64,000 nucleotides of DNA from Leptodontidium sp. MPI-SDFR-AT-0119 (taxonomy: Eukaryota; Ascomycota; Leotiomycetes; Helotiales; Leptodontidiaceae): the NCBI GenBank assembly GCA_020726505.1, contig JAHLEZ010000019.1, positions 1,178,001-1,242,000 on the forward strand, read 5' to 3'. The notes beneath the pieces were generated by a model, which searched no databases, was not told the origin of the DNA, and was given only the letters and a program-made list of their open reading frames with translations. Both the position numbers and the translations under genes were made by a program. Shown here piece after piece: positions 55,960-64,000 of the stretch; the stretch's first letter is position 1, and every line of letters starts with the position of its first letter.

Positions 55960-57968
55960 ACCGAAGTAATCTGGACTCTTAAGTAAGAATTTGTTCGAAC
56001 ACAAGCTGCTTGATGTTTTAGGGGCCTTACATACAGAAGATCGAGATGGGCGATGGGATGGATAAAGGTTGAGGTTACGGAAGCTCGGTTAAGTGAACGG
56101 CGCTAGGCTGAAATCTCCACCTCGCTTTATGTCAGTGAGGATAAAGGATAATTAGAGTAGATATGATTGTGCAGAAACACAAAATAATGCCAGAAAGTTC
56201 GGATCTTTCCGGTAATTGCTGGTTTCTCAGCCCAGAACGTCATCCAGATTCGTGTTAGTCAGCATCTCCCTCAATTGTCTTCTGAGAAGCAACTACAAGT
56301 AGATTTGAAAGGCGGTTGTGCGTACAAAAGCAGGCAATCAACCGCTGTTAGGTAAATTATGGGAAATAAAAAACTGTCTTGAAAATGTTAAAATTGCAAC
56401 CACCCAGAAAATTTCACACGAAATAAGCCATTGGCGGATACGCTGTCGTGAGTGCGATGACTATCCAGCGCAATTTTGACTTCAAGTGGTGGAGGGGATG
56501 CGCCGAAGACGCAACCTTTAAAGATCAGTGATTAGTTTGCAGCTCTTTGGACTTTCCTTCTTTCCACAGTCTTGTGTAATCGCTGGAGGAAAACAGTGTC
56601 CCCGCTAGTTTATGAGGCTTTACAAAATAATTCATTCACTTTAAGACTTTTTTCTCCTTTTCCTTGCCCAACTGATGTCTCACAATTGGGGTTTAATAAC
56701 TCCGTTATGGTTTTTAAAGCTGATTGAAAAGCATGAAATCGCATGAAAAGAGACTAGATAACGTGAGAGTTGAATTACTATTCGTTTTGGGTAAATCAGC
56801 GGCTGTTGTTGCTTGAGGATGGACTGACTGTTTTGTTGATGTGCGATAGAGAAGATAGAAAGAAAAATTGAAGAAAAATCTCGGTATTTATACTCGCGAG
56901 CCTGGGGCTGTGTGAATCAATGAAATTAGCCTTGAGTGGACTTCATTCGCCATCACACATAGACCGGAAGGAATTGAATCATTGCTGCTAAGATCAAAGT
57001 CATCAACCCCCACTAATCTCAAGTCCATGTGGCATTTGCTGATAGATTTGGTATAGCTTATCGAGTGAACACCAAATGTCTCAAGAGAACCCCGGAACTT
57101 TAAATCTTGGGATCAAGATTATATCCGAGTGGCCCACAAATGTATTCGATAGCCACGGCCATACCTCACCCGGCAAGTTGTTGACATCTCCACCATCGCC
57201 AAGTCTTAGCCGAGTCAAACCTAGTCGAGGCTGTGGATTAACGCAAGACCTGTTGCTAGACCAGCGGTTGCGATATCGTACTGAAGCTGACAGCCCTTCA
57301 CTGCAATTGACCGAGCGATGTCTATAGAGGTCTGGTATCACCCCAAGCTTACTCGCACTTCATAAAGCATCTTTCATTCCACGGAACCCGAACGGATGCA
57401 GCTTCAGCTCCGGCAGCCTTGACAAACACGCCCAGTTAACTATAAAGACTATAGCCCCAAATTATCAATTGGACGGGATACGAAGTGCAGCCAATAATGC
57501 ACAATGGTACACAAGGCTGGTTTGAATTAATCCAAAGTGTAGTTGTATAAAGGCTGTTCTATGTTTTTAACTCGGGGAGACACACTTGTAACTTGGTTTG
57601 TGCTATTGAGCTGTAGTAAGAGGGTACATTATCCCAACTAGTGTGTGAAACTAAGACTGTTACAATTCTTCAGTGTAGAGAGTAACATAAAAGCAAGGCG
57701 AGAAAACAATAAAAAAACCCCGCTTCTAATACTGGAATGAAAGGGGTTTGAATCTTCGAAAGTAATAGCATTTTCCTGATACTTTTGTTCATTACAGCCA
57801 CATCAGCCCTCAGTCTCTAAAATTATCCCTAAGCAACGAGGAAGCTCGGCTGTAGGTGTGCTAGTTCTATCGCATATCATTCCCTCCCTCCATACCCAAC
57901 TCAACCCCTCCTCCACCTCGTTAATCATCACTCTACATCTGACCTTTACCCCTGCACCTCACCCAACC
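55960..57968. other. Gene-poor A/T-rich region, 2.0 kb
   Basis: Contains the promoter of the dynamin-like gene on its left and the 3' flank of the small secreted protein on its right. The stretch 56120-56900 is clearly A/T-rich and holds no open frame of note. Confidence 0.5.
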
Positions 57969-58268
57969 CTACAAACCCAGCCCTAACAAGCAACTATCAT
58001 ACCCATCCTGCGCACTGGTATCACAGATCAAACACCGTTTGCTGACAACGGCATTATCGAAGCTAACGGCACAGCTGTACAGCGTTCCAGGCGAGCAGTC
58101 GCCCGAGAGAGACAGGCCGGTTGATGTCCGCGAACCGCAGGAGAGACCTGTTATTACACCGCAGAAACAGCCTGTGCCTTGTCTGGTTTCGAAGGATGCC
58201 GACGGTGAGGAGAGTGCGAAGGGTACCAGGAGGCAGGTGAGGAGGAGGAGGAGGGGGAGACGGAGCAT
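57969..58268 (-). CDS. Small secreted cysteine-rich protein
   Basis: Single-exon protein of 99 aa. Residues 1-20 are a strong signal peptide (MLRLPLLLLLTCLLVPFALS). The mature part of about 75 aa has eight cysteines: CFC, LSC, DC, SC, RCLIC and SC. They could make four disulfide bonds. Gly and Ser are frequent and there is no lysine-rich or GPI tail. Small size, secretion and even cysteine number are traits of fungal effectors and hydrophobin-like or antimicrobial proteins, but the cysteine spacing does not match the hydrophobin pattern (no adjacent CC pairs). I do not recognise a family. Confidence 0.7.
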   Translation of the reverse strand: MLRLPLLLLLTCLLVPFALSSPSASFETRQGTGCFCGVITGLSCGSRTSTGLSLSGDCSPGTLYSCAVSFDNAVVSKRCLICDTSAQDGYDSCLLGLGL

Positions 58269-59123
58269 TGTGTTAAGGTAAGAGGAAATTTAGCGAACGT
58301 TTGTTTGTATGCTTTTGATCTGAAAGTGTATTGATTGCGATGCCGTGTCGACCCTGGGTGCAGATTTGATTCCGTTGGTGAGTGGGTGAGTTGGTGTCTT
58401 CTGAAAATCATCGCCTCCCTCCTTCATGCAAGATTTCCCACCCTGATATATCTTCTCGTGAAAGCAAGAACCTCCACTATCCCCACAACTCCGAGCCGTC
58501 TTGTTCTTCCGCTGTTACGAGATACAAAGATCACCCAAGAGAAATACTACACCTTAAAGAATGCAAGATCAACAACGCTAGACCCCGGATTTACGCTCTT
58601 GGCTTGGTTCTTACCGAGGAGCTCCACATTTGCATCGTGGAGGGGAGGGTTCCGCAGGCATGTGAATAATCGTTGGGAGGGAGGATTGTGATGGAGAGAG
58701 TGGATAAGAGAGCATTCATTTTCGTCTTCGGATAGTTAGTGATAATTGCGTCTTGATTTTGAATCTAACTATTCCGATGCTTTCTGAGGGGTCTTTCTTG
58801 GCTAGCGAGTGAGGGGTGGGACACAGCAGGATCCCAGAGAGTAACTTGGAGAATTTGAGAATTCTGCTTTATAAAAAGATACTCAAATCCAAGAGACTAC
58901 TAGGAAAAGGATCTGTATGTTTATATTATGAAAGTATTCAAATGAGCCCATTCTATCTTTGTATCCATATTCTTTCCAGACCGAATTCAAAATAATGGAG
59001 CAACACGCAACCACAAACAAGTCCAAGCCCCGCAACCGAAGAAGCTCCGATTTTTCCAAACGCACAAAGCTGGATTTTGAATATTTTGAAATAAGACAGT
59101 TTCCTGTCCAATCAGAAATCTCG
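58269..59123. other. Intergenic region, no gene seen
   Basis: 0.86 kb upstream of the small secreted protein and of the tRNA. Two open frames at 58335-58691 (plus) overlap in different frames and show no motif. Confidence 0.4.
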
Positions 59124-59195
59124 GGGCCACTGGCCCAATGGCAAGGCGCTTGACTTCGAATCAAGAGATTGTAGGTTCGACCCCTGCGTGGCTCA
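59124..59195 (+). tRNA. tRNA-Arg (anticodon TCG)
   Basis: A full cloverleaf of 72 nt can be folded. The acceptor stem GGGCCAC pairs with GTGGCTC (one G-T pair). The D arm GCC...GGC encloses the loop CAATGGCAA. Anticodon stem CTTGA/TCAAG has loop CTTCGAA and anticodon TCG at 59156-59158. T arm GTAGG-TTCGACC-CCTGC has one G-T pair. The discriminator is A. There is no intron. A run of eleven T after it serves as RNA polymerase III terminator. The internal B box GGTTCGACC is perfect, and the A box region TGGCCCAATGG fits. Confidence 0.95.
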
Positions 59196-59205
59196 TTCTG
59201 ATTGA

Positions 59206-59216
59206 TTTTTTTTTTT
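59206..59216 (+). terminator. RNA polymerase III terminator of the tRNA gene
   Basis: Eleven consecutive T begin 11 bp after the tRNA 3' end, with a second T run shortly after. Confidence 0.85.
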
Positions 59217-59602
59217 GATTTTTGATTTTTTACGAAGCAAGGAATGCAGCTTGTTGTGTCAGCTATTTTTTTGCTCGTTGAGTTTTATTAAAAAAAACTC
59301 TTAGGTCGATTGTTCCGGGTGATGATGTATCTCTTGGCGAAAACAAGGGGCCTAAAAGGAAAAACGGTTTTAATGAGTTTAAATAACTAGCTACCCAAGA
59401 CCTTTATACTTAATTTAATACAATTCTGATTTCATTTAACTTACCTAAGATAGAGTAGAGTAGAAATACAAAATATAATGTAACACGATATGCAATGAAT
59501 AGAGGATGGGAACACTGTATGGAATATCGCAAATATCGCCTGCAACTTCCAATCACTTGAAAATGCAATATCGCATATTTCTCCATTACATTCCTCATTT
59601 AA

Positions 59603-62600
59603 TCAACTAAGTCTAAACACCTTCCTCTCAGGCCTCATCCCCACCCAAGTCTCCAAACCCAAATACCCAATCGCAAGCCTCTCATACACCTCCTCTCCCT
59701 CCTTTCCCCCCTCTCCCCCACCAACCCTCACAACAAGCATAACAACCACCCTCCCCTCCTCTTCAAAAAGCTTATCCTCACCAAACTGCCCCCCACGAAC
59801 CGTAAACTGCAAATCCGCCCCCGCGACCGCAATCACCACCAACCTCTCCGCGTCGTACGTCTCGGCTGCTTCTTGCACCGAGGCGTTGTAGTTGTATCGT
59901 AGGCCGTGCCGGAGCATGCCGTAGGAGTCGCCGGTTGTGAGCCATTCGATGGGGTGTGTGAAGAATGTGCTTTGTTGAGGAGGGGTGGGTTGGGTTTGGT
60001 GACCGTGATGGTGGTGCTGATGGTGATGGCCATGAGAGCGATGCCGAGAGGAGTATAGGTTTGGTTGGAATGCAGATATGAATTCCGCATTGAATTCCAG
60101 GATCGGGGATTCAGTGAACGAGATATCCCTCTCCACTCTAGGATCCTCGTTTCCCACAGGGCCGGGGTCGTGGATATCCTTCGAAACTTCAATATCACTA
60201 TGCCAAAGCTCCGACGGCTCACGATACACTTCAATCCTTTCTTCCCTAATCCGTGTAACGAAACTGTCTATCCTCGGTCGTATCCGCAAAAAGAATACTC
60301 GATGCAAATATGTATAACAAGCGAAACTGACCTGTCCCTCCCAGCCCATCCAGCTCCAAGACGGCGGCCTAACCTCTTTCCCCCTCCCATCAATCCAAGA
60401 CCGTCTCTTCAACTGTCCTTTAGGAACCCATAATAACGCCCAGTCGAACACCCCATCTGGCAATCCGGCGATGAATCTCCACCCCAGCTTCCGCGTCATA
60501 AAGGACTGGATACCGAGGAATGCATTTTCGATATCCGACGGCAAAGAGAGGGTTCGCGCTGTATACTGACAGACGACAGATATGAAAGTCTCCATCGCAC
60601 TCAGCGAGAATTTCTCTACCTCTCCCTCACTCCCGGTCTTATCCTTATCCTTCAAGTGGAGTGCATGCAAAGGATTCAAAGGCACGCTATACCGTCCCCT
60701 ATCCTGCTCAGGGAACTGCTGCTCATGATCACTCGTGCAAATCTTCCGACATTCTAGATAGACCTGCCGATCGCAGAAATACAGACATCGTCGCGAGATG
60801 AGCCGTTCTTGGAATGTCCAGCCGCGCGTTTCGTATCTTTGATCGTGCGCTGTTTGCGTCAGGCCTGAGAGGTGGAATGAGAATGGCATGCCGTGGATGA
60901 CTGAGATTGTTTGTGGCCGAGGGGTTGATATCCCGGGGAGAGGGGAGTCGCTGTCATTGCCTGTCAGCGCGACGATTGTGAGGCATGAGTTTCCGTAGAT
61001 ATCTGCCATGCGATTGATTTGCACTCTTTTATGTCCCTCGTCATCTTGAATGATGCAAAGAACGTCGATCCAGAGATATTTCACGACACTCGCTACGTCT
61101 CGCGTAAGTCTCGATACGGAATCAAGTGCTCCGGGTATTTGGAGACTTTGGAAATTCTCCCTCGTGGTCTTGAAGATCGGTTTGCCGCCCCATACGTAGC
61201 TGAGCGTGATATATTGCACGCTCTTGACTTGGACTAAACACATCTCCTCCACATCGATAAGAATCATCTCTCTCTCCTCCATTTTCTCGCGTTTACACTC
61301 TTCGTGTGTAGAAGCACAAGTATTGACCATCTTCTTGAGTAAGTCAAAATAAACAAACCGCCTATCCTCAAGCGAGAACTCTCCCCTTATCTCTCCGCGC
61401 ACGCTACGCAGCGAGACGATTGGGCCGAGATATTCTCTATGATAGCTCTGCGTGAGCACGAGACATGGTTTGGTGGAGAGGCAGTGTCCTGGATCGCGGA
61501 TGAGGAGAGCTTGGATGGGTTCAGTGAGATTGAATCCGTGGTCGTCTTCGTCTGCTTTCTTGTCCTGTCTGCGCAGGTGGTCCAGACCATCCTCGCACAG
61601 AGTTCCCAGCAAACAACAGAAATCGCATTCCATCCTCGCCAGCAATTCATCAGTCGTCCCGAAATAAATCTCCACATCCGCCAGTCCCCACTCAAACAAA
61701 TCCCTAAAATCAAGTGTGGTACATAGCTCGCACAGTTTCTGTGCATCATTATTCCCTTTCAAAGTAACATGTGTAGATGGATACACAGTCGTCAAGCACT
61801 GCATATCAACCCCAATCCTCGCGTATGGCCCATCAATCCATTCCGCCTGATCATCAAAACGGATCTCCTTCAAAGGCGAGACATCAACCTTCCACCCCCC
61901 AAACTCCTCGTACGCGAAACTATCCCCGCGAAAATAACACGGGGTTGCATTCTCAAAGCGATTCCGAATCCACGCCCGCTGCACCATTTGCAGGTTTGTC
62001 CCCTCCTGCGAGAATTCCGGGACGTCTAGTCTGATATCCCAGGGCATTGTGTTGAGGACTCCCTCGGAATCAGTAGGGCGTGAGAGATCGCCTATCCGAA
62101 ACTGCCAGTGCAGATCGGGAACCTGCCGGGGGTCTTGCGTACAGATCTCTTTGGCGGGATATCGAATTGGGGATTTCAACCAGTCGAACCCGATAGGTGT
62201 ACCGGAGAAATGGAGACGTCGCCCGTTGTTGTCCCATACTCGGTAGCCCATCATTAGATACCGCGATACCTCATCGGATGGGAGCCAGCCTATCCGATCG
62301 ACGAATATGAGGCAGTTGGGGAGGTTGGAGGGGTAGGAGTACACGGGTCCTGGATTGATGTTACCGAAGAATGGGAAGAGAGAGAGCGGGTATGCGTAGT
62401 CGGAACTGTGGTTTGCGAGGTTGTTGGATAGGAGGAAGGCCATTATTCTTGCGGTGCTGTCTTCTATCATTTGTTGACGTTCTTCGAGGGTTGGTTCTGC
62501 TCGGGGTGAAGGGGAGGTGTTTGGGAATGCTGAGGCTGGTGGTCGCCAGTCGACGGGGTGGGGTGGAGGAGGTGTGGTGGGAGGGGGAGCTGGTGGGATG

Positions 62601-63052
62601 GTGTAGTTTGAGGGACTTGGTGAACGACTCCATGAGTGATTTCTGGGTGGTGGTGGAGGCGAAGGTATGCCTCCAATATCTGAACCAAGAGAACAAGAAG
62701 ACAGTCTTGACCAAACTCTAGGAGGTAGAGGAGGCAGATTTCCATTATCGGGACTAATAGAACGAGAGGAAGGTCCTGTCCAAGATCTAGGTGGAGGTGG
62801 AGGAGGAACCCACAGAGGAGATCTGCTTTGTGAATGACTGGATAGACTTCCTGAGCCGGACCAACTGCCAGGACTTTCTGAGCGACTACTCGGCCTGGAA
62901 TCTGGTGCAATGTTTTCTATCAACAGGGCTGATACTGATTGCAACTCCGTATCTTGTTCTAGTAGATGTGATGGAGGGGTAGTGGGGGTTGATGCAGGTG
63001 CTTCATCTTGAACGGCTTGGCCTGAATCACCCAGAGAAAATAGATCTGACAT
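59603..63052 (-). CDS. Large HET-domain (heterokaryon incompatibility) protein with proline-rich N-terminus
   Basis: Single-exon protein of 1149 aa. The HET domain lies at about residues 650-850 and is complete: YITLSYVWGGKP, then YLWIDVLCIIQDDEGHKRVQINRMADIYGNSCLTIVAL, and RGWTFQERLISRRCLYF near its end. Such domains initiate programmed cell death after fusion with a genetically different strain. The first 190 residues are disordered and hold three degenerate repeats of about 28 aa built from a run of Pro, R-x-W-S, and SS-x-S. The middle segment (about 220-640) has conserved-looking W/C residues but no domain I can name. A His-rich run (about 15 His in HRSHGHHHQHHHHGH) lies near residue 1015. 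The upstream codon is GTG, so ATG 63052 is used. Unlike the HET gene at 27.5 kb, this one is intact. Confidence 0.88.
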   Translation of the reverse strand: MSDLFSLGDSGQAVQDEAPASTPTTPPSHLLEQDTELQSVSALLIENIAPDSRPSSRSESPGSWSGSGSLSSHSQSRSPLWVPPPPPPRSWTGPSSRSISPDNGNLPPLPPRVWSRLSSCSLGSDIGGIPSPPPPPRNHSWSRSPSPSNYTIPPAPPPTTPPPPHPVDWRPPASAFPNTSPSPRAEPTLEERQQMIEDSTARIMAFLLSNNLANHSSDYAYPLSLFPFFGNINPGPVYSYPSNLPNCLIFVDRIGWLPSDEVSRYLMMGYRVWDNNGRRLHFSGTPIGFDWLKSPIRYPAKEICTQDPRQVPDLHWQFRIGDLSRPTDSEGVLNTMPWDIRLDVPEFSQEGTNLQMVQRAWIRNRFENATPCYFRGDSFAYEEFGGWKVDVSPLKEIRFDDQAEWIDGPYARIGVDMQCLTTVYPSTHVTLKGNNDAQKLCELCTTLDFRDLFEWGLADVEIYFGTTDELLARMECDFCCLLGTLCEDGLDHLRRQDKKADEDDHGFNLTEPIQALLIRDPGHCLSTKPCLVLTQSYHREYLGPIVSLRSVRGEIRGEFSLEDRRFVYFDLLKKMVNTCASTHEECKREKMEEREMILIDVEEMCLVQVKSVQYITLSYVWGGKPIFKTTRENFQSLQIPGALDSVSRLTRDVASVVKYLWIDVLCIIQDDEGHKRVQINRMADIYGNSCLTIVALTGNDSDSPLPGISTPRPQTISVIHGMPFSFHLSGLTQTAHDQRYETRGWTFQERLISRRCLYFCDRQVYLECRKICTSDHEQQFPEQDRGRYSVPLNPLHALHLKDKDKTGSEGEVEKFSLSAMETFISVVCQYTARTLSLPSDIENAFLGIQSFMTRKLGWRFIAGLPDGVFDWALLWVPKGQLKRRSWIDGRGKEVRPPSWSWMGWEGQVSFACYTYLHRVFFLRIRPRIDSFVTRIREERIEVYREPSELWHSDIEVSKDIHDPGPVGNEDPRVERDISFTESPILEFNAEFISAFQPNLYSSRHRSHGHHHQHHHHGHQTQPTPPQQSTFFTHPIEWLTTGDSYGMLRHGLRYNYNASVQEAAETYDAERLVVIAVAGADLQFTVRGGQFGEDKLFEEEGRVVVMLVVRVGGGEGGKEGEEVYERLAIGYLGLETWVGMRPERKVFRLS

Positions 63053-64000
63053 CACGGAAACACTTCTTCACGTAGTCTGAGCTCAGTCTCCGGGTATAGA
63101 AGCCATCAAACTAAATGGGTTGATGCTTGCGCTGGAGTTCATCGTGACAATGTTGAAGAGTGAAGTTCAGCTGCGAACCAAGACTTTTGACGGGTTGATG
63201 AATCCCGATTCCTTACCCTTCAGGTAACGAATTGATGCAGAACAGCAAGACAGAGAGAGAATATTTACTATTGAAGAAAGAGTAGGCATAAACACTTGGG
63301 GCATTTGAGTGGTGTTATTAGATAATTGATAATAGAAAGTTTGAATCTGTACCTCTTACGAAGCACTTCGTTGCTGTACGAAGGGAGCAACTCTGCCCCT
63401 CGTTCGATTGATTGATTCCCAGCCACCCTCATAATCGAGAAAGAGGAAAAGAGGGATGTATTTGCCTGAGTGCTGTAGGTATCTGACCCTAACTACTTTT
63501 GAATCCATGAAACGCTCGGTTGAAATTCAGATAAGTCACAGGAACATTTCAGAACCTTTCATTCAAATCCAAAAAGGAAGGAAAAAGGAAGGTGAAGAAG
63601 AAGCTCGCGGGGAACACGGACAACGCCCCAAGCGAACTATGTATGCAACAGCATGCAGGTGAGATATTTAAACTCTCTAACCGACAGATCATCTTTCTAG
63701 TTCAGATCGACTCGTCTGAAGTGAGATGGTACGGAGGTACTTGCAGATGCCAAACGGCCAGACGCAGGAATTGTTTCGCAATCAAGTTGATAACTTACTT
63801 ACTTGCCTTGCTTCAAGCGACTTTCGTAGAGGGCCCCCCACCCACATTAACAAGGAGGACTTGCACATTGAGTTTTGCCCCCTCTATCCCATCCCACCAC
63901 ATCGATCCTTCAGGATCTCGTCGCAACTTTTGAGTTTCTCTTTCCCGCTCCTCCCACACTCACTCCCACAATCCTTCTCCCCCTCCACTTCCCCTTCCCC
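63053..64000. other. Upstream region of the large HET gene, no gene seen
   Basis: 0.95 kb to the end of the window. Open frames on the plus strand lack recognisable features. The last 100 bp are extremely C/T-rich, as in promoter leaders, so a gene may begin just beyond the window on the plus strand. Confidence 0.4.

Overview
The window is nuclear DNA of a filamentous ascomycete (Pezizomycotina). Genes carry short phase-matched introns of about 44-125 nt with GTAAGT/GTATGT-like donors and YAG acceptors, and lie on both strands without operons. The gene families are typical of mould-forming fungi: HET-domain proteins, a PTH11/fungal-rhodopsin membrane protein, a PIR cell-wall protein, sedolisin and G1 acid peptidases, a fungal tyrosinase and a 2EXR protein. 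A leotiomycete is possible, but the sequence alone does not settle it. Many useful reading frames begin at non-ATG codons if taken at face value, so starts were set on ATG and splice sites were checked by hand for phase.

Layout. 0.2-4.2 kb: quinone oxidoreductase (-), NAD-dependent reductase/epimerase (+), 2EXR protein (-). 4.2-16.8 kb: two genes in a gene-poor stretch, a PIR-repeat cell-wall protein (7.3-8.8 kb) and a membrane-anchored GH17 glucanase of the BtgC type (12.9-15.0 kb). 16.8-18.3 kb: a decayed FAD-linked oxidoreductase. 20.9-24.5 kb: xylose-reductase-type aldo/keto reductase and an intracellular GH78-like glycosidase. 25.9-37.5 kb: a secretome-rich block with a G1 glutamic peptidase, a GPI-anchored surface protein, a sedolisin and a tyrosinase, plus a frameshifted HET gene and a tautomerase-like protein. 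38.9-47.0 kb: rhodopsin-like membrane protein, secreted GMC oxidoreductase, and a remarkable intronless four-module protein of 1148 aa. 47.9-50.7 kb: a small conserved-looking gene, a CCAA-rich degenerate repeat, and cysteine dioxygenase. 52.8-56.0 kb: a dynamin-family GTPase in six exons. 58-63 kb: a small secreted cysteine-rich protein, tRNA-Arg(TCG), and a giant HET-domain protein with a proline-rich repeat N-terminus.

Functionally, several products act outside the cell or in the wall (PIR protein, GH17, G1 and S53 peptidases, tyrosinase, GMC oxidoreductase, GPI protein, cysteine-rich protein). This suits a plant-associated or saprotrophic fungus that acidifies its surroundings. No PKS, NRPS or terpene cyclase is present, so the window does not look like a classical secondary-metabolite cluster.

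The best candidate for something undescribed is the 43.5-47.0 kb gene. It joins a methyltransferase-like region, a VAO/BBE-type FAD oxidoreductase, a phosphomevalonate-kinase-type P-loop kinase and an APRT-like phosphoribosyltransferase in one uninterrupted frame. Also notable are the PIR gene, whose introns fall at the same place in the repeat unit, and gene models whose proper C-termini appear only after splicing (aldo/keto reductase, GPI protein).
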